A DNA stretch of 57,458 nt from Saprospiraceae bacterium (GCA_016706365.1 JADJJU010000016.1:1-57458); one strand, 5' to 3'. Shown: positions 1-8,396, counted from the stretch's first letter. Translations and numbers: made by a program. The notes: generated by a model not told the origin, from the sequence alone.

Positions 1-1
1 T

Positions 2-175
2 GTCAGTTCACTGGAATTGAGATTGGTGGATCAGTTGGGTCGTACCATTTATCATTCTACTCAGGCTGCAGAAGCGGGAATTATCAATATTCCTGTCAGC
101 AATTTGGGTTCAGGTGTTTACTTTTTGCAGGTGAATGCGGATGGGGTGATGGAGACGCATAAGCTGGTTAGGTAA
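2..175 (+). CDS. T9SS C-terminal sorting domain, 3' end of a secreted protein (partial)
   Basis: The last 57 codons of a gene that begins before the window. They encode a type A T9SS sorting domain (Por_Secre_tail): a beta-rich tail with LRLVDQLGRTIYHST, a GxY/F step (SGVYFLQV) and the terminal ETHKLVR. Known role of this tail: it directs export across the outer membrane by the type IX system and is then removed. The coding tail differs from the last 174 nt of the next gene (1702-4848) at about 28 positions by my count, so the two genes are close paralogues in tandem. Passenger domain not visible. Confidence 0.9.
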   Translation, partial: VSSLELRLVDQLGRTIYHSTQAAEAGIINIPVSNLGSGVYFLQVNADGVMETHKLVR

Positions 176-525
176 TGTTGAATTTTGAATGCTGAATTTT
201 GAATTAAAACAGCCGGAGGGGAAATGATGAATTTTGAATGCTGAATTTGCTGAATTGAACAGCCGGAGGGAATTTTAAATTTTCCGAAGGACCGCGCAGT
301 GAAGCAAAGCGAAACCTCGCGGTGAATGCTGAATTTTGAATTGAACAGCCGGTGTGGAATGTTGAATTTTGAATGCTGAATTTTGAATTGAACAGCCGGA
401 TGGGGGTTATGAATTTTGAATTTTAAATGATGAATAAAACAGCCGGAGGAAATGTTGAATTTTGAATTATAAATGATGAATTAAACAGCCGTCTTTTCAA
501 GAGAAATCTGGTGCATGGTTGTTAT

Positions 526-557
526 GTAGAGACGCATTATAATGCGTCTTATCTCTA
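526..557. repeat. GAGACGC palindrome, copy 1
   Basis: Near-perfect inverted repeat with core GACGCATTATAATGCGTC and outer arms GTAGAGA / TCTCTAC. A second copy lies at 5038-5070 in the paralogous spacer. A diverged relative with a different centre lies at 52851-52882. Probably a small dispersed palindromic element. Confidence 0.75.
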
Positions 558-620
558 CGCAAAATGACTGTTTGAAACATCTGTTAATTGAAAATATACC
601 TTGAATGCGAAATATTGGAG

Positions 621-650
621 AGCCGGTAGCAGAGATGCGCCGGCTTTTTT
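621..650 (+). terminator. Rho-independent terminator of the partial T9SS gene
   Basis: Stem AGCCGG / CCGGCT (621-626 with 640-645), a 13-nt loop, followed by a run of six T. The same element recurs at 5134-5164 after the paralogue. It lies about 450 nt past the stop codon, so the mRNA would include the AACAGCC block. Confidence 0.8.
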
Positions 651-664
651 GTTGTGCCCGTAAT

Positions 665-916
665 AATTTGCAAATTTTTCGTGCAGGGTAGCAACAAATG
701 CATCATTAATTTAAAGTCTGCACTTCAATTTGACATTTAAATTGGCAAATTTATATGTCTATCCCTCCAAATATCTCCTCCGCCACTAGTTCGGCACATG
801 TGGCTGTTTTCCATGGACGAAGCTTTGTCCCAATGCGTCAGGAGACGCCAGTATGAGGTGAGTGTGAGTCGTGGGTGAGAGTTTTAATCCGGGTCAGGAG
901 ACCCGGACCATCGCGG
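665..916. repeat. ~252-bp two-hairpin repeat unit, copy i
   Basis: Starts with aatttgcaaatttttc, continues through an AT-rich stretch ending near ggcaaattta, then has two GC-rich hairpins with AGGA loops: GCGTC-agga-GACGC and CCGGGTC-agga-GACCCGG, and ends near accatcgcg. Other copies: 981-1233, 5367-5618, 5682-5936. Copies i and iii share one AT-rich half, copies ii and iv another. Confidence 0.75.
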
Positions 917-980
917 TATTTTTAAAGGGCAGTAGAGTAAAAAGCTAGTAGCTTCTTTCCGAGTGTTTGCCCTGCGTAAC

Positions 981-1233
981 AATTTGCAAGTTTTTCATGG
1001 ATGGCAGCAAGAAATGTATCTTATATCAGAGCGCTGTATTTGAATTTGACAGGCAAAACTGGCAAATTTAAAGTCCAATCCCGAAATATCCACCAAAGCT
1101 AAATGTTCGACAAAACCTACTGTATGACTTTCGGGAGGCGCTACTCTTCAGCGTCAGGAGACGCCAGTTTGTGGTGAGTGTGAGTTTGGTGTGTGAGTCT
1201 TTAATCCGGGTCGGAGACCCGGACTATCCGCGA
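981..1233. repeat. ~252-bp two-hairpin repeat unit, copy ii
   Basis: Same plan as the unit at 665-916. The GCGTC/GACGC hairpin is intact; the CCGGGTC/GACCCGG hairpin has a loop one base shorter. Its AT-rich half matches copy iv (5682-5936) better than copy i. Confidence 0.75.
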
Positions 1234-1533
1234 GATATTAAGGAGATGTTACGTAAAAAACGGCAGCTTCTTCCCGGCTGTTAGCCAATAGCCAGCAACC
1301 AGCTAAAGCCAACATCTGGTTTTTCCGGCTGTTTCAACCTCCAGCAGAGGCTGTTCCAACATTTCACATTTCACTTATGACTTCTTCCAGCCTGTTTACA
1401 CTCAAGCCCAACTCCCTCACTGGCTGTTGAGCCAGAGGCCAGAGGCAAGAAGCCAGAAGCGTTTGTTCAACGAGCAACCAGCCCCCAGCTTTTACGCATT
1501 AAAAAAAAATATCATAACTAAATAACTGATATC

Positions 1534-1564
1534 TTGTCTTTTTACGTAGATTGTAATAGTTTTG
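1534..1564 (+). promoter_or_regulatory. Bacteroidota-type promoter of the T9SS gene
   Basis: A -7 box TAGTTTTG (1557-1564), matching TAnnTTTG, with a TTG (1534-1536) 20 nt upstream as candidate -33 element. The predicted leader to the ATG at 1702 is about 130 nt. Confidence 0.55.
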
Positions 1565-1701
1565 TGGTTCAGTTAAAGCAGTGCTGTTTCTTTCCTTACA
1601 GAAGGACTGCCCTCCCACCTGAACCATCCTTAAAAATGCGCCCAATTTAGAATACCTGCATACAGCTAGCTGAGATCTTAATTTATTTAAACTATTTGAA
1701 C

Positions 1702-4700
1702 ATGAAGAATTTTATACTTCTAATGTTGGCTTTTGTGGGATTTGCCAACCTTCAGGCGCAGTCCATTTTTACAAATCCAATCACAGGAACCAATCCCAAT
1801 AATGACAATCCTTACACCTTCGGACAAACTGTAAATGCTAACATTACAGCCAGTGGTATCGGAAGAGGATCCGGGATAACGAGCGCAAATGCTAATAACA
1901 GATACAATGCATCAGGATGGAATTCAGTCGCATTGGATGTGAATGATTATTTTACATTTACACTGACACCCAATGCCACCTATAATATTGATTTTGTAAG
2001 TTTTACTTATGTAGGACAAGCTTCCGCATCAGGTCCCGTCAATTTTGCACTGAGATCCAGTTTGGATGGATTCAGTACTGATATCGCAACGCCTCCTGCA
2101 GGCGGTGCCACCATTTCATTGGCAGCGGGTACTTTTCAAAATGCATTAAATGCTGTAGAATTCAGATTGTATGCATGGGGAGCCTCTGCCGGAACAGGAA
2201 CATATAGTGTGAATAGTTTCACTTTTAATGGTACTGTTTCAGTATGTGCACCCTCTGTGGCACCTTCGGGATTTTCAACAAGCAATATTACAACCAGCAG
2301 CATTGAACTGGCATGGACAGGCAATGGCAATGGTGACAATGTAATAGTATTCGCAAAAATCGGAGCTCCGGTGGATCTCGTGCCGGTCAGTGGTACTAAT
2401 TACAGCCTGGGCCAGATTATTAGTGGCAATACAGTGATGTATAAAGGCAATGCTAATGGAGTACAATTATCAGGTCTTTTTTCAGGAACAGAATACCATT
2501 TTGCTGTTTTTTCATATAATAGCGGCGGGCCATGTTATAATACTTCAGCTATAAGCGGATCTGCCACAACCGAATGTAATGCAGCGAATGTTATCGGTTT
2601 ATCCGGTAATTGTGGCAACGCAATAGCTGCTCCGGCCTGGTCACATTCATCCTGCTATGATGAATACCTGGTAGTTGCTAAAGAGGGATCTTCAGTTACA
2701 GGAACACCTGCCGGTGATGGCAGTGCCTATACTGCGAATCTTGTTTATGGAACAGGAGATGCATTCGGCGGTGGCTTTATAGTCTATAAAGGAACAGGAA
2801 ATAATACAGGCGGAGATATTACCAGCCTTAACGTTGGGGTTAATTATTATTTCAAAGTCTTCACAAGAAGAGGCACAGCCTGGAGTTCAGGTGTTGAAAC
2901 CACATGTAGCCCTGCCATCCCTACAGTAAATACGGACTTTTTCAGATCAAATGTAGCCACGGGAAACTGGACAAATCCATCCAGCTGGCAGTCAAGTTCT
3001 GATGGAATTGTTTGGAGCAATGCGAGTGCAGCACCAACAGAAATGGCATCAGGAGTGAGTATCAGAAATGGTCATAATATTACCAGCTCTGTCTCACGTA
3101 CAATTCTTAAAACTACGGTAGAAACAGGGGGTACCCTGACTATCAGTGGCGGAATATTGACACTTGAAGATGACGGTACAGCCGCGCATGATCTGATCAT
3201 ATTTGGAACTGTAATTCATCAAAGTTCTGCCTGGGTAATCGATGTGGATGCGACCTGGATCATCCAGAATGGAGGAACATATGTGCATAATACCTTCAGT
3301 GCAATTTCTGCTTCACTGGATAAGGCAACTATCTCTCCCGGCAGTAATTTTATTTACAGAAACACTAACATTATTTCTTTACCGGGCCGCACCTACGGAA
3401 ACCTTACATTTGAAAATGCCGGACCTACCCCTTTATCAGGAACTGCCGGAGGAGGAGATCCGATTACAATACTTGGGAATTTAAGAATTGGGACATTATA
3501 TACTATCAATAATGGTCTGTCAAACATCTGGGACATAGATGGCGACTTCAGGATTGACGGAGCCTTCAACATCAGTAGTAATGACGGGGCAAAAGTGATA
3601 CACCTGGGCGGCGACCTGATTGTCAGCGCAGGAGCAGACCTGTTTGAAAACACTACGGGAAGTGGAACCATTATTTTTGACGGAATAGAAGAACAATGGC
3701 TGAACGCTTCAGGTGATATCCTGAATGAGGTTCATTTCACGATTGCAAACCCGGCAGGAGTGGGTCTATTGTCTCATTTATCATTGCCTGCAAATCTCAA
3801 CCTGACTGCAGGACATTTGAGCCTTTACAATTTCAATTTTGAAATAGCCGGCACTATTAGCGGAATAAGCAGTTCCAGATACATTCGTACAAATGGCACA
3901 GGAGAATACCGTACACTAATTTCAGATACGCCCGTATTGTTTCCTATTGGAAACTCAAGCTACAATCCATTATTATTGAGCATATCTGCCGGATCCAGTT
4001 TACTTGGTGCCAGAGTCTTGGATCAGGTATTATTATACGGACTGACGGGTACACCATTTACAGACAGGGTGGTCAACAGACTATGGGATGTTAATGGAGA
4101 TCTGGCCGGAGCTGAGTTAACTATAACAGTTCAATGGAATGAAGACGAGGAATTGACTTTATTTGACAGAGCAAATTCTTACATTTCGAACTGGTTCAAT
4201 GGGATCTGGGATCCTGGTACTCCTGGTCCGGCATCCGGAACGGACCCTTATACCAAGACAAGATCAGGTATACTTGATCTGGGTGTGTTTGGTGTAGGAA
4301 GTGCAGGAGCGCTTCCGGTTACACTTCTTACTTTGAATACAATCAGAGAAAAAAATAATCAATTAATTTACTGGACTTTTGAGGCAGCAGAAAGATTTGA
4401 TTATTTCGAAGTGGAGCACAGCAAAGACGCCATTAATTTTAACGCTTTGGGAAGAGTAACAAAAGCGGATCTTTCTACAAAATCAGGAGAAGCAAAATAT
4501 CTTCATCTCAATCCGGGAACAGGCATTCACTACTATCGCCTGAAAATGGTGGATCTGGATGGCAGCTACAAGCATAGTCATGTTGTCCAGGGCAGAATAG
4601 ACGGTAAAGGATCTGTAAGACCTTTGAGTACATTCATCAGTGCTGAAGGACTCAATGTCAATGTAGAAACAAGTGTCAATTCATTAGAATTGAGATTGTT

Positions 4701-4848
4701 TGATCAGCTGGGTCGCAGCATTTATCATTCTACTCAGGCAGCTGAAGCGGGAGTTATCAATATTCCTGTCAGCAATCTAAGTTCCGGTTTGTACTACCTT
4801 CAGGTGAATGCGGACGGGGTTAAAGAAACACACAAGCTGGTTAGGTAA
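1702..4848 (+). CDS. Large secreted T9SS cargo protein with FN3-like modules
   Basis: 1048 residues, starting at the ATG that gives the signal peptide MKNFILLMLAFVGFANLQAQ; a TTG two codons upstream is less likely. After the signal peptide come beta-rich, Ser/Gly/Thr/Asn-rich modules, at least one resembling fibronectin type III (about residues 185-290). A section with a G-N-W-x-(N/D)-P-x-x-W start (about 420-520) resembles the surface-layer modules common in Bacteroidota adhesins. The last ~75 residues are a type A T9SS sorting domain ending THKLVR. Likely exported and attached to the cell surface or released. The tail and downstream spacer are paralogous to those of the partial gene at 2-175. 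The ligand is unknown; no catalytic motif seen. Confidence 0.85.
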   Translation: MKNFILLMLAFVGFANLQAQSIFTNPITGTNPNNDNPYTFGQTVNANITASGIGRGSGITSANANNRYNASGWNSVALDVNDYFTFTLTPNATYNIDFVSFTYVGQASASGPVNFALRSSLDGFSTDIATPPAGGATISLAAGTFQNALNAVEFRLYAWGASAGTGTYSVNSFTFNGTVSVCAPSVAPSGFSTSNITTSSIELAWTGNGNGDNVIVFAKIGAPVDLVPVSGTNYSLGQIISGNTVMYKGNANGVQLSGLFSGTEYHFAVFSYNSGGPCYNTSAISGSATTECNAANVIGLSGNCGNAIAAPAWSHSSCYDEYLVVAKEGSSVTGTPAGDGSAYTANLVYGTGDAFGGGFIVYKGTGNNTGGDITSLNVGVNYYFKVFTRRGTAWSSGVETTCSPAIPTVNTDFFRSNVATGNWTNPSSWQSSSDGIVWSNASAAPTEMASGVSIRNGHNITSSVSRTILKTTVETGGTLTISGGILTLEDDGTAAHDLIIFGTVIHQSSAWVIDVDATWIIQNGGTYVHNTFSAISASLDKATISPGSNFIYRNTNIISLPGRTYGNLTFENAGPTPLSGTAGGGDPITILGNLRIGTLYTINNGLSNIWDIDGDFRIDGAFNISSNDGAKVIHLGGDLIVSAGADLFENTTGSGTIIFDGIEEQWLNASGDILNEVHFTIANPAGVGLLSHLSLPANLNLTAGHLSLYNFNFEIAGTISGISSSRYIRTNGTGEYRTLISDTPVLFPIGNSSYNPLLLSISAGSSLLGARVLDQVLLYGLTGTPFTDRVVNRLWDVNGDLAGAELTITVQWNEDEELTLFDRANSYISNWFNGIWDPGTPGPASGTDPYTKTRSGILDLGVFGVGSAGALPVTLLTLNTIREKNNQLIYWTFEAAERFDYFEVEHSKDAINFNALGRVTKADLSTKSGEAKYLHLNPGTGIHYYRLKMVDLDGSYKHSHVVQGRIDGKGSVRPLSTFISAEGLNVNVETSVNSLELRLFDQLGRSIYHSTQAAEAGVINIPVSNLSSGLYYLQVNADGVKETHKLVR

Positions 4849-5037
4849 TGATGAATGTTGAATGATGAATTTTGAATTGAACAGCCGGGTTGAAATGTTG
4901 AATTTTGAATGCTGAATTTTGAATTGAACAGCCGGAGGGAAATGATGAATGTTGAATTATAAATGATGAATTAAAACAGCCGGGGGAAATATGAATGTTG
5001 TCATTATTTCAAGAGAAATCTGGTGCATGGTTGTTAT

Positions 5038-5070
5038 TTAGAGACGCATTATAATGCGTCTTGTCTCTAT
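5038..5070. repeat. GAGACGC palindrome, copy 2
   Basis: Core GACGCATTATAATGCGTC, identical to copy 1 at 526-557, with slightly diverged outer arms. It keeps the same place relative to the upstream stop codon and downstream terminator. Confidence 0.75.
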
Positions 5071-5133
5071 GCAAAATGACTGTTTGATACAGTAGTTAAT
5101 TGAAAAATTACCTTGAAATGCGACATAATGGAA

Positions 5134-5164
5134 AGCCGGCAGCAGAAATGCGCCGGCTTTTTTT
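5134..5164 (+). terminator. Rho-independent terminator of the T9SS gene
   Basis: Stem AGCCGGC / GCCGGCT with loop agcagaaatgc, followed by seven T. Paralogue of the terminator at 621-650, with a stronger stem. Confidence 0.85.
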
Positions 5165-5181
5165 GTTGCTGTATTTTTGGT

Positions 5182-5201
5182 TCTGCTAATTTATTAGCAG
5201 A
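5182..5201. repeat. GCTAATTTATTAGC palindrome, copy 1
   Basis: Perfect inverted repeat TCTGCTAAT-tt-ATTAGCAGA. A sister element in reverse orientation lies at 44469-44488; similarity extends into the flank (TTTTGGT before it, CTT after it on the sense used here). Confidence 0.6.
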
Positions 5202-5366
5202 CTTAGAAGGAGCGGATCCCGGTGATCGGCAGCAAGATTTGTGTTCTTAATAAAAAGTTTCCACCCTGGAAGCTTGAGCTTGAAGCTTCTCCCGGCTGTT
5301 CGCCAATAGCAAATAACCAACAGCTGGCTTCAGAGACCCGGACCATCGCGAGTTCGCCCCACCAAT

Positions 5367-5618
5367 AATTTGCAAATTTTTCGTTTTCGGCAGCAAGAAA
5401 TGTATCTTCAATATCAAGTCTGCACTTGAATTTGACATTTAAATTGGCAAATTTACATGTCCACCCCTCCAAATATCTCCTCTGCAGCTTGTTCGGCGCA
5501 TGTGGCTGTTTTCCATGTGCGAAGCTTTATCCTTAAGCGTCTGGAGACGCCAGCTTGAGGTGAGTGTGAGTATGGTGTGTGTGTCTTTAATCCGGGTCGT
5601 AGACCCGGACTATCGAAG
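5367..5618. repeat. ~252-bp two-hairpin repeat unit, copy iii
   Basis: Same plan as 665-916 and closest to it. Hairpins GCGTC-tgga-GACGC and CCGGGTC-gta-GACCCGG: the loops change while the stems stay paired. A truncated copy end (gacccggaccatcgcg) sits just before it at 5335-5350. Confidence 0.75.
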
Positions 5619-5681
5619 TGTACTTAAGAAGAAGTTGAGTAGGAATAAACAACTTCTTCCCGGCTGTTTGCCCCCTCCAAC

Positions 5682-5936
5682 AATTTGCAAGTTTTTCATG
5701 GGTGACAGCAAGAAATGTATCTTATATCAGAGCTCTGTATTTGAATTTGACATGCAAAACTGGCAAATTTAAACTCCATATCCCGAAATATCCACCATAG
5801 CTACCTGTTCGGCATATGCAGGTGTGGTGATTGTGGGAAGCGCTACTCTTATGCGTCTGGAGACGCCAGCTTGTGAGGAGTGTGGGTAATGAGTGTGAGT
5901 TTTTAATCCGGGTCAGGAGACCCGTACCATCGCGAC
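5682..5936. repeat. ~252-bp two-hairpin repeat unit, copy iv
   Basis: Same plan, closest to copy ii (981-1233). First hairpin GCGTC-tgga-GACGC; the second has lost part of its right arm (gacccgta). Confidence 0.75.
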
Positions 5937-6219
5937 TTATTAAGGAGGTTTTGAGTTAAAAAGATCAACGTAATTCCGGCTGTCCAAACAAAACACACTG
6001 CACTCAAACAGGCTGTTGAGCTAGAGGCTAGGAGCCAGAAGCGGCTGTTTTCTTACTTGCAGCTTGAGCTTGAGGCTTCCCCAAAGAGTTGGGGACACGG
6101 TGCAGCTTCTTGCTGGCTGTTTCGGCTGTTTTCCCGTAGCTCGTAGCTCGCAGCTTGCGGCTTCTTCCTGGCTGTTAGCCAATAGCCAACAGCTAAAAGC
6201 CAACAGCTGGCTGTTGAAG

Positions 6220-6251
6220 TTTGCAGCTTCCCTTTCCGCTGCTTATCTTTG
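6220..6251 (+). promoter_or_regulatory. Consensus Bacteroidota promoter of the lipase gene
   Basis: TTTG (6220-6223), a 20-nt gap, then TATCTTTG (6244-6251): a full match to TTTG-N~20-TAnnTTTG. The -33 box lies at the edge of the last GGCTGTT repeat word, so the repeat block runs into the promoter. The predicted leader is about 20 nt, supporting the start at 6278. Confidence 0.75.
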
Positions 6252-6277
6252 TCATATCATTTGAAAAACAAAACGAT

Positions 6278-7741
6278 ATGCGATATTTCAAACCTTTTTG
6301 CTTACTGATATTGCTGATTTCAGGATTTTCGGCTAAGGCGCAGCGACTGGAGCCCGGATTTGATCCTTCCGAATATACAGAGATGATGCGTATCTCAGCC
6401 AGATTTGGAGATAGCAGCTATTACAGTCAAGTGCCGGCGCCCGCAATATTTCGTCCTGTGTATCGCTCAGCTGTGATGGGTTTGGATAACTGCTGGGACC
6501 TCTGGACGGATGATAATAAAAGAGCAGTCATCTCCCTTAGAGGTACTACTGTTAACAGTGATTCCTGGCTGGCAAATATGTATGCTGCGATGGTTCCGGC
6601 AAAAGGAACACTCAATATGAATGGCAATAAAAAATTTAATTATCACCTGGCAGATAATCCGGCAGCAGCAGTGCATGTGGGATGGCTTCTGAGTACAGCT
6701 TTCCTGACAGATGATATTTTGCCCAAAATAGATTCTCTATATAGAATTGGTACTAAGAATATATACATCGTCGGTCATAGCCAGGGTGGAGCTATTGCTT
6801 ACCTTTTGACAGCTCATTTGTATAATTTGCAAAACAAGGGGAGAATTCCTCAGGATGTTCGCTTCAAAACGTATTGCAGTGCAGGTCCCAAGCCGGGCAA
6901 CCTTTATTTTGCATATGAATATGAAGCAATGACTCAGGGTGGATGGGCTTATAATGTGGTGAACACAGCAGACTGGGTTCCTGAAGTGCCGCTATCTGTT
7001 CAAACCCTGGATGATTTCAACAAGACAAACCCTTTTGTTTACGCAAAAGAGTATATCAAAACGCAAAAATTTCCCAACAACCTGGCCTTAAAATATGTCT
7101 ACAAACAATTAGACAAACCCTCGCGTACCGCACAGAAACGCTATCAAAAATACCTGGGGGATTTGACGGAAAAATCAGTTCAAAAATATCTTCCGGAATA
7201 TACGGCCCCGGAATACACCAACAGCAGTAATTATGTTCGTACCGGAAACACCATTATACTTCTGGCAGATGAAGCCTATTACAAGGTCTACCCTGATGTT
7301 CCTGAGAAGGTCTTCCAGCACCATTTTCATATGCCTTATTTGTACCTTTTGGAGCGTCAATTGCCCGCTTATGCATCTTCTTCCACACAGAAAGTTCAGC
7401 TCGACGGAACATGGGAAGTGATGTCAATTACGGGGCAGGAAAAGAACTTTGATATGCTGTATCATGTCAAAAAACCAATCATTGCATTTGATCAGGCCAG
7501 CCGTAAATGTCATGGGAATTCGAGCTGCAATGGCTTTTCAACGACATTACTGGTTGATGGGGCAGAACTCAAAATTTCTCCGGCAATGGCGATGACCAAG
7601 ATGGCATGTGAAGGAAATGGAGAGGAGGTATTCGTAAATGCGCTCAAGAAAGTGACAACTTTTTCCTTTTTGGACCAGGGCAAGAAATTGCAATTACGCA
7701 GTGCGGATGCTGTCATAATGGTTTTAGAAAGGAGGAAGTAG
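6278..7741 (+). CDS. Secreted class 3 lipase fused to a META domain
   Basis: 487 residues from the ATG at 6278, which gives a signal peptide (MRYFKPFCLLILLISGFSAKAQ without the last residues needed for cleavage specified). The central part is a lipase class 3 alpha/beta hydrolase with GHSQGG and Ser168 as probable nucleophile. The last ~110 residues (from about LDGTWEVMSITG) match the META/HslJ-type domain, with the paired Cys of CHGNSSCNGF. Probably a periplasmic or secreted esterase/lipase; the META domain is often found in envelope stress proteins. The start is set by the promoter at 6220-6251; an ATG at 6221 lies inside that promoter. Substrate unknown. Confidence 0.8.
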   Translation: MRYFKPFCLLILLISGFSAKAQRLEPGFDPSEYTEMMRISARFGDSSYYSQVPAPAIFRPVYRSAVMGLDNCWDLWTDDNKRAVISLRGTTVNSDSWLANMYAAMVPAKGTLNMNGNKKFNYHLADNPAAAVHVGWLLSTAFLTDDILPKIDSLYRIGTKNIYIVGHSQGGAIAYLLTAHLYNLQNKGRIPQDVRFKTYCSAGPKPGNLYFAYEYEAMTQGGWAYNVVNTADWVPEVPLSVQTLDDFNKTNPFVYAKEYIKTQKFPNNLALKYVYKQLDKPSRTAQKRYQKYLGDLTEKSVQKYLPEYTAPEYTNSSNYVRTGNTIILLADEAYYKVYPDVPEKVFQHHFHMPYLYLLERQLPAYASSSTQKVQLDGTWEVMSITGQEKNFDMLYHVKKPIIAFDQASRKCHGNSSCNGFSTTLLVDGAELKISPAMAMTKMACEGNGEEVFVNALKKVTTFSFLDQGKKLQLRSADAVIMVLERRK

Positions 7742-8230
7742 CCGCCTGTTGAACAGCCGGGTAACAGCCACGTTGAAGCGGTAAATCGTTAAAGCGGTAA
7801 GGGTAAGCAGCCGGGAATCGGTTAATCAGCGAAAGGACGTTAACAGCCGTTAAACAGCCGATACGCGAAAGGGGCGCCGGGGGGGGAATCGGTTAATCAG
7901 TGAAAGGGTTAATCGTTAACAGCCGATTGAACAGCCGGATAACAGCCACGTTAAAGCGGTAAATCGTTAAAGCGGTAACAGCCGGTAAGCAGCCGGGGTA
8001 TCGGTTAATTGGTTAAAGGGTTATCGTGGACAGCCAAACAGCCTGTTTAACAGCCGGTTAAGGCGTTTAGGCGTTGAGGGAACAGCCGGTGGGAGTTGTG
8101 AGAGATGAGTTGGAAGCCCGTCGTATTTGGTGGAAAACCAGGGGCACGAGGCTGGTAATCACGTTGCATGCAACGTGAACTCTCTACACGAGATTCCGGT
8201 TTAATCGTTTAATCGTAAACAGCCGATAAA
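7742..8230 (+). repeat. AACAGCC-punctuated block after the lipase gene
   Basis: Twelve exact AACAGCC copies in about 490 nt, plus near copies (AGCAGCC, GACAGCC). Between them are words built from gttaa, cggtaa, aatcg and aaagcg, for example cggttaatcgttaacagccg. No reading frame of note. An 18-bp perfect palindrome interrupts the block at 8160-8177. Confidence 0.85.
8160..8177. repeat. CACGTTGCATGCAACGTG palindrome
   Basis: Perfect 18-bp inverted repeat followed by aactctctacacg. The half-kept TCTCTAC flank and ACG...CGT core resemble the GTAGAGACG family at 526, 5038 and 52851. Confidence 0.6.
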
Positions 8231-8247
8231 GCAGATTCTGTATTTCC

Positions 8248-8390
8248 CGTCACCTTTTTGTTTTCAAAGCGAAGCTCAAGAAAACAAAAAGACGTCACTT
8301 TTCATGGCTTGTCCCATGAAAAACGTCACCACGATAAAGCGAAGCTTTTGAGAGATGTCACATAGCCCGTCCGACGGAAAGTTCACCCAA
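8248..8390 (-). repeat. Hairpin array A with GTGACGT/GTGACAT punctuation
   Basis: Read on the minus strand: hairpins separated by GTGACGT or GTGACAT. Hairpin 8255-8290 has an 11-bp stem (TTTTTGTTTTC) and a 14-nt loop containing GCGAAGC. Hairpin 8299-8322 has stem TTTTCATGG and a 6-nt loop. A third element at about 8335-8355 has AAAGCGAAGCTTTT. The array starts right after the prfA stop codon. Sister arrays lie at 32368-32482 and 54481-54602. Confidence 0.8.
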
Positions 8391-8396
8391 AAACCC

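Larger units (their letters stand above)
176..1533. repeat. Repeat-filled spacer after the partial T9SS gene
   Basis: No convincing gene. In order: a low-complexity block (176-500) in which tgaattttgaat-type words are punctuated by six exact AACAGCC copies; a GTAGAGACGC palindrome (526-557); a terminator (621-650); two ~252-bp hairpin units (665-916, 981-1233); then a block (about 1260-1490) of GGCTGTT-punctuated words such as gccagaggccagaggc. The same order recurs after the next T9SS gene, so the spacer was duplicated together with the gene. Confidence 0.8.
4849..6219. repeat. Repeat-filled spacer after the T9SS gene (paralogue of 176-1533)
   Basis: No convincing gene. Order: three AACAGCC-punctuated tgaattttgaat words (to about 4990), GAGACGC palindrome, terminator, GCTAAT palindrome, a fragment of the two-hairpin repeat (5331-5350), two full ~252-bp units, then a GGCTGTT-punctuated block (about 5940-6220) made of words such as agcttgagcttgaggctt and agccaatagccaacagc. 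Confidence 0.8.

Noticed and set aside
5203..6264. Several 60-90-codon frames in the spacer after the T9SS gene
   Set aside because: They run through hairpin repeats and GGCTGTT words; no start signal, homology pattern or codon bias supports them.
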